A DNA stretch of 64,000 nt from assembly GCA_034638255.1 (NCBI GenBank), contig JAWPGT010000038.1:62001-126000 (forward strand), given 5' to 3'. The translations under genes were made by a program, and so were the position numbers. This stretch comes from Coprinus comatus. Its lineage: Eukaryota; Basidiomycota; Agaricomycetes; Agaricales; Agaricaceae. The notes under the pieces were generated by a model, which was not told where the DNA came from, made no database searches, and saw nothing but the letters and a program-made list of their open reading frames with translations. Below are positions 46,145 to 58,234 of this stretch, one piece after another (position 1 is the stretch's first letter; each line of letters starts with the position of its first letter).

Positions 46145-48420
46145 CTAGAATTCAAAAACGTGTTGGTGGATGGAATAATTGGTATCTGAAATCAAAAACT
46201 CACCGGCAACGAGAATAAGTGACATAGAGTTGATGTCCTATGTATGTAAGATGGAAGTGGTAAATTTAAATCACAGCCGTTGGAAGTTAATGACTCGGAT
46301 TTGAATGAACGTACAATGGCCGAGGTTTCGTAACACAAAAACGTGCGGTTGACAGGGGATAACCGCTTCTGTCAAAATGTGCGAGAGGAGTCAGCAACTA
46401 CTGATATGAAGTACGTGAAACGAACATGGTAGGACTTGAATTTATCCTTGAAATCTACAAGGCGGGTCAATTATATCAGTATTAGCGCTATCAATAAAAT
46501 GGAAATATAATTACATTTTGTCACATTTGGCACATCGTTTGGCGCATTCCCATAACTAGGGACGTAGCGCCTCACTTGAACGCCAGAGGCAAGCGTCGCT
46601 GCCAATACATCTTTCTGGAAGGAAAATAGAAGATTAATTCTCGAAACGGTGAAGACGAGACTACAGTACTCGAAAAACTTACCTTATTGAAGAAAAGAAT
46701 GAGATTAGCTCCAGCTAATAAACGGTTGGCGCATATATCTCGCCATAGTGTCAAGCTATCCTCCTGTTCGAGGTTAAGCGGAAGGAGCTGAGAAGTTGGG
46801 CCGATACAAACTAACCAATCGATTAACACGAGGATCTTCTTCAAGCGTTTGGCTGAATGCCAGAGGGGCTAGAAAGAGGATAGCTTGGACTTGATAAATG
46901 ATTAAATGGGCGTGTTAAAACCCAACAAGAACATGCGCTCACCATCATCAAAAAACGGAACCCATGATGCTCTCTGTCAATTGGTAAATTGAAACAATCA
47001 GTTGTATGACAAGTAAATGCACCTGGCTCCTGCTTCCTCCGACGTCCGTTATATAAACATCTGTGCCCGTATCGGGCCCTCTTTCTACTACGAAGTGGTG
47101 TTCTTCGACTCCGACAGTTCTTATACGAGCCCGTATAATGTCGGCTAGCAGTATTAGCAAATTTTAGTGCTCCATTTGATCGTTTCAAGTGCTAACGTAC
47201 CATCAGTGGGAACATAATCGGAAGCGGCGATCCGTGCACCGTCATTCATAAAGCTAAGGATTTTTTAATCATTACTATCCCTTTGCAAGCCTACCAACAC
47301 CTATTAGAAAGAACTGACACTTACAAGCCTGATGTTTGTTCAAGTCTCACTCCTCTCCTGCGAAGGACACTCTGGACTTCCCGATCATTCCAAAGCCAAA
47401 CAATGTCATCTCGTTGGGCTGACAATGCGGCGCTTGGATCGAATTCTCCTGTAAGTACGGAATGTGATTGTCTCCTTCCTAAATTATAGTGTGATCTTGA
47501 GTTCGTTGCCATTGCTTGTTGTACAAGTTGTGCATTTTGTCTTTGTGCCTGAATCAGTGCTTTCCAGCCGCTCCCAGCACGCACGCAAACATCTCCGGGA
47601 GGATCCCTACACTCTGGTGCAAGCATTCGCATCACGTTTGCTTCGATCACAAATAGGGGTGATAACCCTAGCCGAATACGGCGGAAATTGCGCAGAGCGG
47701 GACTAGCATCTAGGGGAGTGGTTGGAATAGGACTCTCCCATTCAGCTTTGAGTGTCTCAATGATAGTACGAATATTACTGAGGGATAAAAATGAATCGAA
47801 AATAATGTCCATGTGGAAAAAATAATACTTACCTGATGAGATTAAGCTGGATTATTAACTTCCATATCAATCGTTCGCTTTCAAAATGCGAGGGTGCGAA
47901 GGATAGTTGAAAGTCTGCATTAAGATGACGGGGTTAGAAAGTAGCATATTGGTGAGTGAATTATGGCCTTCCAGAATAATGACTTACTTTTTAAAACAGA
48001 ACTCTAACAAGCCATAAAACAGAACCTTAAAACGCAACACGAGAAACATCGAGCATAAATGACAGACCTTTCCGCTCTCCGATTGCCCTGTTCCTGAGTG
48101 TGAGATTTGCAACGCGTTGATGTATAGTTGTACTCACCAAGTAAAAGAATTTTGACGGCCTTCTTTCTCTGCTCAAGCAACTTCTTCGTTTCCTGAAGGC
48201 TATCGTCGATCTCCTTACTCCTCTTCATAGCACCTTCGAGCAGCTTAACTCTTTCTGCGGCATCTTCTTCAGTTTCCCCTACCATAGGCGTGTTTGACCA
48301 ACGAGCATAATATGGATTCACCGACGACTGGGGAGAATACGATGGAGTGGAGGACATTGAAGTTGCTGGCATAGACATGCGCTTAAGTTTGGACCGTGAT
48401 CGTTCAGGTTGAGTAACCAT
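46145..48420 (-). CDS. divergent heterotrimeric G-protein alpha subunit
   Basis: About ten exons on the minus strand, ATG 48420. A Ser-rich N-terminal extension and a coiled-coil-like stretch precede the GTPase domain. G1: ILLLGQSESGKS (needs acceptor AACAG|GG near 48095). Helical-domain insert around LGLSPLFVIEANVMRMLAPE. G2/switch I: RARIRTVGVEEHHF. G3/switch II: DVGGSRSQRASWVPFFDD, with Ser replacing the Gln that catalyses GTP hydrolysis. G4: LILFFNKKDVL. G5 region: CYETSAI. Then DINSMSLILVAGEFLI to TAG at 46145. The insert-rich, switch-II-variant type is known in Agaricomycetes beside the canonical subunits; receptor coupling is unknown. Its low similarity to classical G-alpha and the loss of the switch-II Gln suggest slow or altered hydrolysis (inference). 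Confidence 0.8.
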
Positions 48421-49242
48421 TGTGTTGTTAGTCAGTATCGAAGCTCAAAGAGTGTTCCGTGTGTTAGAGAACCAGAGTAAGAATAGGAATAGGAAGACAC
48501 AGCAAAACGATGGGAGGCGCCCGCAACCGCACCATGAAATACACAAGATCTCAATTTACCCACTTGGTGAGGTCGTGATCATTATCTGCATGGGGTTAAT
48601 CCTTCTCTTGATTTATTTTGCCGCCACAGGGATGTCACGATGAAAAACGTTTTTTATTCCCCGGCTGTTTTAATTCGAAATCAGGGAGGGAGGGGGGTCT
48701 CTGAACAAGCTCGAAATGTTCTCTCCAGATTCCCTTGAATCCGACGATATGATGATCGATGTTAGACACACGTCGTTGGTTTTGAGAAATCAGCCAGGGA
48801 TGGATTGAATCGAGGCCAACGTGTACGTAATTCGGCAAACAGTTGAAAGCGTGTCCTTGACAGCATGTCCCTCACCAATGCGCAGTCACCGGAGTTTGGG
48901 AAAATGAAACACATTCAACATAACAAGTGAATGTAAAAATTTCATCACATTCACAAGACATTATTAGCTCAATGTCACTCTCCGAGTGCACCGTCGTCCT
49001 TACCCAGGAGTACCAGTCAATTTTAAGATATCTCCTGTAGGATCGAGAGGCTTCGAAAACAACGTCATACTTACCTGGATAAGCGCATAATATACTTAGA
49101 TGGTGCTCGCCACAAAAGTTACCGAAATATAAAGATTCCAAATCTATTTCTTTTTCCGTCGTCACCAACAGAAAATGAGGGCGTAAATATTTCAATGGGG
49201 AGCAGGCCGGTGAAAGATTGATCTGGGAATGATCATCCCAAT
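48421..49242. other. intergenic, no gene seen
   Basis: About 820 bases holding the G-alpha promoter. A frame at 48872-49195 (minus) has no motif and is not called. Confidence 0.4.
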
Positions 49243-50531
49243 CTAATATCCAATTAAGTATCTCAACTTATAAAATATGAAGGATCGGCCTACCGTATAG
49301 TTCGGCATATCAACCTTCAAGTTCAGTAGAATTTTACATTAGGCGTTTAATATCTAAAGAGAGAATGATGGTAACGTACAACTTCTAGCACCCTCAAATC
49401 AGCGGCAACACTACAAAGCATATAAGCTTCGACTCTGCTCAGATTATGTTCCTTAACAAGGTAATTAATCATGTTCCGGGCAGCCGAGCGTGTGGCTTCC
49501 CGGATATCGGAGTCGATTCCAGTGATGCAATAATACTCAAAATTTTCTGCGGGAGCAACATTCATCTTCGGTTCGGAGAAAGTAAAATGTGGGGTGGTTG
49601 TGTAGGACCGGTCTTTTCGGATAGTCAATTTCACTGTCACTTTCATTGGAGTTTCAATCGCAGTTCCTGAGTGTAAAGTGAGATTTGTGCTGATTTGTGC
49701 CATTGGCACTAATAACACTTATAATAGAATAACATACCACAAATTTCTACTCGTGTCCAATAAAATTGATTCAGGTCTAAGTTGAAACACATGATCATAG
49801 CGTGAAACGTACCTCCATCGCCTTGTGCAGCATGCCCATCCTAAAACGTAGCGTTAGTCATCTTTCGCTCATAAAAGGTGTCATTGTATACGTACTCCAA
49901 TGGAAAACAAGGCACCTTCAACTTCAATTGGTAGGAAAAGTCGTGATCCAACGTAAAGATACTTTGTGTCCAGGTTTCCTCCTGTGTTATATGGAGGTAT
50001 CGTTGACCATTGTCCCTCAACACCTCGAGCCACACCCATTTCACCCATGAATGGACGTAGGGGAATTTTTATTCCCTTTTCTTCGTCAAACCAGGCGTAA
50101 CCATAATTATTACCAGTATAATTATCATTTCGTGTTAGTTTCCATATTTTGAGGTTTGGTTCCACAAATTCATCCGCAAGAAGCCCAAATCCGGGGATGA
50201 TGCCAGTCCAACCCCAATCTGCTGTTTCTAAATTGATGATATCCACTTGGAGCGTGTCACCGGGAAGTGCCTCTGTAATGTAGATCGGGCCGTTTACTTG
50301 ATCCAGTTGGGAGAAAACTATATCGTTAATTGTAAGCGACGTTGAAGATTGGTTGATTTGTCCATTTGAAGCGTCAAGACAGTCAAAGGTGACAATATCT
50401 CCTGATTTTACTCTCAATACAGGTTCCAGGCTTTCGTAGCAATCAGTAAAGGCTGGATCAATATACCAGTGTACGCACCTTTTATCCCATACTAGATGAC
50501 ATTGGTGCCGCTTAACAGAATGGATGGACAT
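49243..50531 (-). CDS. acetamidase/formamidase family hydrolase
   Basis: Five or so exons on the minus strand; start MSIHSVKRHQCHLVWDK at 50531. Recognisable family blocks: VKSGDIVTFDCLDASNGQ, NGPIYITEALPGDTLQVDI, DWGWTGIIPGFGLLADEF, GNLDTKYLYVGSRLFLPIEV, FSIG-DGHAAQGDGEICGTAI (metal- and substrate-site region), and YMLCSVAADLRVLEVVDMPN near the end. The FmdA/AmdA family hydrolyses formamide or acetamide to ammonia and the acid, a nitrogen-scavenging reaction; which substrate cannot be told. The C-terminus is tentative: reading through gives YTVGRSFIFYKLRYLIGY to TAG at 49243, shorter than some homologues, and a small last intron (GTAGGC...AAG) is also possible. Confidence 0.82.
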
Positions 50532-50691
50532 CGTCACTCCTCTACAATCTAAGCTCTTCACCTGTCTTTATGACTTATTAACTGTGGCCCCTTTAGTTCC
50601 ATATGGTAGAAATAGCTACCGATCCAGTAGAAAACCTTTGATTATGGAGAAGCAGATGAATACATCAGGGGGAGAGTCCAATAAAATTAGA

Positions 50692-53600
50692 CTATTTTAT
50701 CATCAATCCCTTCCAATTAACTTTCCTGTCATCTCTTTTCACACCATCTAAATCGACCAAATGTCTCATCGTCGGCCTCCCGTGTGGACAGTTCCACGGT
50801 TGATCAATCATTCCCATATGCCTTACGACCTATACCAACATTGAGTACATTGACTCAAGTAAGTAGAGAAACATGTACGCACATTCCCCATTTGGTGCCG
50901 GTTCAAAGGCATCCCTACCATGACACTCTTCCTACAAGCTCTCATAGCAAACATGGATCGAGCTTTCGAACACCTGATCATCTGCCCAGTGGGTATGTCT
51001 CGCATCAAATGGATGAGCTCTTCTAAATCTATGCTTGACGATGAATATAGCTCAGCAGATGGTGGAAATTCTTACCTTTCATATCAAATACGGTCGTCTT
51101 ACTAACAGGTTGAGCTGTCAATTTCAATCTGTTTCCCGACTGGGCCGCTTGGTCCACATCAACTTCGAAACCGTTCTTCCTCAACACACCAATATTCTCC
51201 GTAGCAACGAGTTCATCAGATGCTGTCAATTCAAGAACTCGAGGCCTTGAATAGGAAATGTCAGTGATGGATCATTCAAAGTTGTTCCTTTCTCCGTTGG
51301 GAGATATACTGACCGAAATAGTTTCTGTGACTGGATACTAGTTGTTTGTTGCAAAGTCTCGAAATTATATTTCTCGTCGGCTGCATGCTGATCAATAATG
51401 AATAAATCATCCATTTCTTTAGAAGACAGGGGGTCCGTTTTCCTTCTTCGTGCAATGATGAATCCAAGATTAAATTGTCCAATGACGTCCATAGTTGCAA
51501 AATCCGTCTTGTCTATGATGCGTGAAAGAATCTCGATAGCCTTGGCTTCATCATCTGTGTTCGTTAGTCCCGCGTCTTCGAGTACTTCAACCTTTTCATA
51601 AACCTCAGAAGCTTTCTCATTTCGTCGAGAAGAATTAACACTATGTTTGGCCCATGTAGACTGTACTTTGGCAAAGTCAAAATTGAACGTCACATCATTT
51701 CCATCCACATCATTATGGGTTGTTTCCGGTCGAGGTACTGCAACTATATCATCCTTGCCAAGGGATTCAACGGAAAGCTGTTCTTGCAAAGGGGTCGAGG
51801 TAAACGCCGAAGCATCTTCGTCTGATTCACTGGGATCATTCATTGCGTTGTCACCCGTGCTTTTAATCGAAGGTGCGTCTGGTGGTCCACTTTTGGAGCA
51901 TGATCTTTCCACGTCGAGTCCACTTGGCATAGAGGTTATATTGTCCGTGGGATCGGTTACCGGTTTTGTTACAATATCAGGGTCGGGCTCGGAGGTTGGA
52001 ATATCGGGCATCTCTACGTCATCTGGCTCTTCTGCTACATCATCGTTGGACATTTCATCGTCTACATCTCCATCGACAGGTTTATGGGTTGCATTGGAAG
52101 CGAAGCCGGAAAGGTATTTGTGCATTGATAATTGCCCTTGACGAATTTTATCCCGAGATGTAGGCTGGGTGCGATGTCCAGTACCCTTTCTGAATGTGGT
52201 TGATAGATTCTTCGTCACATGCATGGTTAACCGGGTGGGACATTCTGGAGTTCTTGATTTCTCAATCAAAGGTGAGGCTAGAGCCTCGGATTTTCGTTTC
52301 TTTCGTACTGGGCCCTCTGGCGAAAGTCCGATTGCGACATTGCCATCTTCGTTAATGACTTCCTTGTCCATCGGTTGGCTAGTTTGTTGGGGAGAATTTT
52401 TAGAGATGTCGAGATGTTGCGTACGGTTCCAGGAAGCCTGTGATGTGTTGACAATAATCTCTTGTTCATCTCCACCGGCTGACCTTTCCGATGTCAGCCG
52501 TTGCGTAGACACCTTGTCAACCTGTTGTATAATAGCATCTTCGTCAGCTTCATCAATTTCGTCAGGATCGTGTAGAAACAAAGGCGTTTGAGAGGATATA
52601 GCAGTAGATGCGTTGATATCAGATGGGGAGGATTGTATATTAGATATAGCAAGGGTAAGGTGTTCGGGTATATTTGATTTGGCATTAATTTGAAGTGCAT
52701 CATTTGTTTGATTAGGCTCAATAGGAGCAGACCTCTTATTTGAAAAGCTGCGCTGATCAAGTACAGTTTGGGTAGTCTTCGCCTGTGTGGAAGTGATATT
52801 AAGAATCGATCTTGCGGGATTGAAATGTGATTCTAAAGCAGACTAACGGCCATCAGTTGCGGTTGACAATAAACAGGGGAAAAAATACCTTCAGCGCTGC
52901 AATTAAGTTTCCCTCGCTATCGAGGAAAATTGTTCTCTTATCTGGAGAAACGTTCACATCTAACGCATCTAGTATCAATTGTGAGCAGAGCGCTCATAGT
53001 AATCAAGAGATTGTGACAAACCTTTGGGTAGAACAAAATCCGCGAGGACAAATGGGGATTGCGTTGCATTGAATGATCTGTAGACTTCATTGAAAGCTTT
53101 CTGCACCTGCAGGTGCCTGGTTAAAACGGAAAATATAGCGGAGTCGGTTACATTTCACCTTCGGTAGGACACAGGGCCTTCCATTTACGTAGAAGAATTG
53201 ACGATCCGTGCCTGTCCTTCCACAAGAAACATTAAATTTCGAGATCAAACCTTTGACCTTCACTTTCAAGGGTTCTTCATCCAAGGCTGACAAAATCTGA
53301 AGTCTATAGGACATGAGATGGGAGGGTCAGCCTGAAGTAACTAGTACTTACCGTCTCTTGCCACGCTCCCTTTCGACTTCCATTTCCATGTCCAAGTCCA
53401 CAATGTTCTCCAGCACCTTCGGTCCCCACAATGAGGTGGCTGATGCATGTACAGAGGGAGTACCAAGAGTCGAGAGTAATTGAGATTTGGCACCTTTATC
53501 CGGTTGATTTGAGACAGTCAACCGGATACCAGGATTGACAGCGCAAGGGAGGAGGGCATACGCATTCAATAAGCCTAATGCTTTGGTAAATTCGCGTTTG

Positions 53601-54273
53601 ATATTGTTCTCGAGCTCCTTGCGACGAACAGGAAGTGGATAGAAAAGCCCTTTCAAAATTATAGTAGTACCTCTCTAAGTCGCTCACTGAGTACACATAT
53701 TTGTTCTAGAAGATAATACCCACCGGCCTTGCAACCGTTTTGCGGCTTTTCACTTTTCCGCTGGCGTCAAGATCCAAGCAGACTCCCATAGGGGATTTCG
53801 TTGAAGTTGTAACGCTGACCGACCGACAAAGAGCACAAAGAGATGATAATGCTTCGCCGCGAAATCCAAAGGTCTGTAATGATGTAAGGTCATCGTATGT
53901 AGCAAGTTTAGATGTATAGTGTTTCAAAGCTATAAAAATATCCAATTAACCTTCAAATTAGACATAGCAAGCTAAAGGTCTACCAATCGAGTCATAGTCC
54001 TCCTCAGCAATTCCGCATCCATCATCAACGACTTCAATGCCAGTCAATCCATACTGTTTGAATCTCACTTCTATGAGACAATTCAGCCTAACTAAGAACT
54101 AAATCAGATATTTGCTTACCTATACTTGTTGCATGTGCATCCAGACTGTTCTCGACGAGCTCCTTTACAGCTGTCTGTAGATCAATAACAACTTGTCCTG
54201 AGGTTATCTGATGAATAGAGGTCTTGTCGATTGCCTTTATAGTGGCATTAGATGAAGTTCCACCGTGGCTCAT
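50692..54273 (-). CDS. PMS1: MutL homologue, DNA mismatch repair endonuclease (PMS1/PMS2 type)
   Basis: Minus strand, ATG 54273, stop TAG 50692. N-terminal GHKL ATPase: [73 protein letters not shown]. An intron ending GCGACTTAG joins ARP to [20 protein letters not shown] (transducer region). A long acidic, Ser-rich linker (51.5-52.8 kb) follows. The C-terminal MutL domain has [12 protein letters not shown], then [14 protein letters not shown], the DQHA(X)2E(X)4E metal-binding endonuclease motif, and ends [31 protein letters not shown]. In yeast Pms1 pairs with Mlh1 to nick the mismatched strand. All key motifs are present. A CACGTG at 54339 lies 66 bases before the ATG. The spacing to the downstream acetamidase start is only 160 bases. 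Confidence 0.9.
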
Positions 54274-54338
54274 GTACACGACGCAGAGGAATTATCCGTC
54301 GATCGAGTGCGTCGACCATTGTATGACCTCATTTATGT

Positions 54339-54344
54339 CACGTG
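54339..54344. promoter_or_regulatory. CACGTG E-box upstream of the MutL gene
   Basis: A palindromic CACGTG lies about 66 bases upstream of the ATG at 54273, a common binding site of bHLH factors. Six bases can occur by chance, so this is a weak call. Confidence 0.3.
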
Positions 54345-54546
54345 AATTGCTTCAGGGCAGGCCTCTTCGCGACACATCTAATCTCCAATTATTAAGTTAA
54401 ACTTTCAGATCATTGCCCGAAACTGATCAACATCTTCACCATGGTGCATTGTTAACATGAACACGGTAAGTGAAGATATTAGTGATGCTAAAGAATTGTT
54501 CCAGAAGTACAGACGCCATAGTAAGGATCGACAAGGGACAAATCTA

Positions 54547-55932
54547 CTACAACGCGGAAACCATTCTCCTCCATAACGCAAGATGGGCTACAAACCCAAC
54601 AGCTGTCAACACCATCTGAACCTCCGTATATTGCAAGGGACCCAAGGAAATTCCGAATCCACCCATAACCGAACCACCAGTCTTCCCCACATTATTGATG
54701 ACCTCTATAAAAATCCCACCGACTTCTCGTCTGAAAGGATAGCGGGTATACATTGCATAACGAGATAGAATCCAAGGGCTACAAAGAGCCAACTGGTATA
54801 GAAAATTGGGGTTGTAACATGGTTCAGGTGGATTATCAAGAATTTGATCAAGATTTCTAAGAAACCCAATATAGCACCGATAGCGACTCCTAACCGATCT
54901 GACAATCGTTCTCAGAAGTAGAGATACAGCAGAAGAATGGAATTGTCGCTCCGACACCTGCAGCAAGGAAGTTACCCGAATTATATGGGATATGATTCAA
55001 CCGGAATTCTCCAAACAATGGAATATTTGACTCCCAACCAGCCATTATAAGATTTGCACTAGCAGTGAAATATAGTAAGTATATGGTAGGAAAGCAAGAA
55101 ACAGTTGTCCACCAGTATTTGATTCTTCCGTTACAGTTGGTTTGATAGTTGCGGAAACTTTTTCAAAAGGTAGGTCCACTCGTACCGTTGCTAGGTGTAT
55201 CATCCAAGAAGAACACCAACAATATACAATAAATGGTACCTGTAGCATCAACGAGCCAGCCCGGGGCAGTATAACCGTTGAAAATGTCGCTTGCGAGCCC
55301 AATTTTAGATGATAAGCCACCAATCAACGGACCAAACGCCGATCCGGCAATCTGGAAAATCCCGCGGATACCAACAATAGTTTTTCGTCTTCGAATGCCA
55401 AATATTTCTGGATCAGCGATCCAGCTGATGATGAAGACAGGTGATTTTCTTCCGATACCAGTTATGATCAAAGTGGGAGTTCTAGCACAGAACGCTAGTG
55501 CATGGAGGATGCTTCCCAGAATTGTAGCTGCACAAGTCACATGAAGTGCGCGTTTGTATTAATCTATTTTGAGCGTTTAGGAAAGCAAAATCCCGAACAG
55601 AGAAGAGCTGGAACTTACACCTCGATAAAACATCTGGAAAAGTCCCACCAGTACAGGAAAGATGAATGTTGATCCCAACGACAGGCCATACGTTTCGATT
55701 TTTCCTCCCAAAACATCGATGTATTCGCTCGTGGAAGGAATGATTATCGCGTGTGTAAACTAATAATCATAACAAAACAAATCTATGCGCTTGTATTGTC
55801 CAAGGGTTTATAAAAACTCACCTCGATTAACAAGGCACCAAACAGCACGATAGAAATCGACTTATACTTTGGTACTTGATAATTCCGAAGTGTTTCCACA
55901 CCTGCGGAGCTGGCATGGATCGGCTCCACCAT
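54547..55932 (-). CDS. major facilitator superfamily transporter
   Basis: Multi-exon minus-strand gene. Start tentatively at MVEPIHASSAGVETLRNYQV (55932), though an upstream exon at about 56010-56100 cannot be excluded. Hydrophobic helices follow in series: YKSISIVLFGALLIEFTHAI, GLSLGSTFIFPVLVGLFQMF, TILGSILHALAFCARTPTLI, then the MFS loop-like RRRKTIVGIRGIFQIAGSAF, GPLIGGLSSKIGLASDIFNG, APGWLVDATGTIYCILLVFF, and in the C-terminal half LGVAIGAILGFLEILIKFLI, FVALGFYLVMQCIPAIL, VQMVLTAVGFVAHLALWRRM. About 10-12 helices in all. The substrate is not evident. Its order of motifs resembles the SPX-related MFS proteins rather than sugar transporters (inference). Confidence 0.7.
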
Positions 55933-58234
55933 CTCGGAAGTGTGGTGTTCATGATGGTTACACACGCAATTATATATTTTCAAACAGGGGGTAAATAATG
56001 TTCGACTTACTGTGAATCCACTTTCTTGTCTTCACTCCCATATCCACCTGGGGATTTCAACGGCTTCTCTGGAGTAGTCACAGCAAAGGTGTATCAGAAG
56101 AAGAAACATGTCAGGTTTCCTTGACTGAGACTTTATATGAAGTCCAAGTTCAATTCGTAGCATACTAACTAGGCTACCCTGCGTCATGAATGTATTTGTA
56201 AAACTGAATCCAGTAGGTCCCTACCCTATATGCGGAGATATGCTTGTCAATGAAACACAATCAGTGCTGCGCACAAACCCTATGTGTTGAGTTTGTAGTG
56301 AACCTGCAGTGAACTTCCCTTTTTATTATAATTAGTAGATAGCCGATCTCAACGGATGATGATGATCAGTCAGCCACTGTATGAGTAAGTTGGGAAGTAG
56401 AGCAGATTCCAGGCAGATTCTCGAATCTTGGTGCTAATTGGCTAATTATAGACCAGATAACAGACAAAGTTGGCAGCCGTACTCTTCCTCTCGGAAATAA
56501 TTGAAAGCTCAGGACTCAAAACTAGGAAACGGAATTCATACTGAATTTAACCTACAAATACTAATCGTGCATTATAATGCTACACCTGAAACATCTTTGG
56601 TGTGCCTGACTGATCTCTAAGTAGACCAATACTAAAGCTACTAATACTGCAAGGCAGAAAACACCCTCTCTGTTGAGGAATATAAATATATATATATCAA
56701 CGACTCTATGATATTCGTCTATTGAACATCGACATCGCTTTCCGGGAAGTTCCATGATATTACCACGGTCGTTCAGGCTCATGTTACTACGGACTTGCTT
56801 AAAAAAGTGACAAGCGGATGTTCTGCCAAAATGTGTAGGGGGGCCATTGACAAAGGGCATGTCCCTGGCCAAAGTCGACGATAATCTCTCTCTCTCTCAG
56901 CCTGATACGCCTCCTCTTGAACCTTGTTTCACCAGATTGACATTGAGTTTTACTCCCACATTTGAACACAATCATTTAACAGGAACTACTAAGAAGCCAC
57001 TAATCTGTTTGCGAAAAACGTGTTTGATGTTACCGGTCGGTCGCTTCTTCAATAGAGCTATAACTATTTGATGAATTTTGTTATTCAAGTTTTCAGGTAA
57101 AACACCCTTTAACAGTACCTGATTCATTAAGTATACATATACGTGCAATACGAGTCAAAGTTCTAGGGGTAAAATCGATTAATGGGGTTGTGTAATTGTA
57201 ACTCAGTATGTATGTCGTTTAATTACCGAGGATAAGGAATACAGTTATCATTGAGTCATTCAGGATCAGAATTTTAAGCAATGATTTAAGCTGAATTTAT
57301 CCATTTGAAACTGCATTGAAACCTACCCCTTCGTCGCTCTAGTATGACGTACGAAGTACCAATTTCTGTGGCTCACAGTTGCAACATGGGACAATTCATA
57401 GTTTTGTGTAATGAGTGCAACTCATTAAACATACGTCATTCGTACTTATGAGGACGTCATTATCTATAAATATATTGGTTAGAGATTAATTAAAGAGGGT
57501 GTCTCAGACACCTAAGTTTTTTTGCAGTACATAAAGTATAGACTTATAGTAGGCGTCTACTCCACTCACTGATTTATGTCTGATTGTATCATCCTGAGTC
57601 CTAGAAAGTTAGGATTACACACTAGATGTTCAACAACTTCGAATTTGATCTTGAAGGAAGTAACCGAGAAATTAGAACCACACATACACATATATATAGT
57701 CATCAAAATACAATGTTGGGATGTCGACGTCTCCATACCCACCTGACTAAATCACTGACTGAAACAAATATTGCACCACTATACATAGTAGGGTAGTATC
57801 AGCCTAAGCGAAACAACAACACTTCAATCGGAGCTTCAGTAAATCAAACCAGGGGATTGATGTTCTCTTGGTCACAGAAGGGTAGGAGAAAAGAACATAA
57901 CGCTAAGCGTTGTATTCCTCGGGAAAATAACCATGAGGATTTTCATATCACACACGTGGCCAGGCAAAACTAAAAGTACTCATAGAAGTCAACTAATCAT
58001 GACAGAAGCCATGTACCACGCGAACTTGAATAGTATTTCAGGTTATTTATATCCGTTGCTTCGACAACCTGGGATTGACGAAATCAGGCGGTTCGAGAAA
58101 GGTAGAGCTGAGAAGGCATCTCGAACGTTCGCAGGGAACTATGGATCACAAGGATTTGTCAAGTTGGGTTATATAGTGGTAGTAGTTTTTCTGTGACGAC
58201 TTAGCCCCGTTGCGAAAGCACCGCTCTAAGTACT
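55933..58234. other. gene-poor region of 2.3 kb
   Basis: No supported gene. It contains short low-complexity stretches: an alternating AT run near 56685-56697 and a CT run near 56884-56898. Frames at 56561-56872 (minus, one hydrophobic segment) and 57933-58196 (plus) are unsupported. Confidence 0.4.

Noticed and set aside
46145..46225. separate small membrane protein starting at 46225
   Set aside because: The ATG lies in frame inside the last exon of the G-alpha gene (DINSMSLILVAG), so it is not an independent gene.
51647..52141. 164-codon plus-strand ORF
   Set aside because: Antisense to the acidic, Ser-rich linker of the MutL gene; no independent motif.
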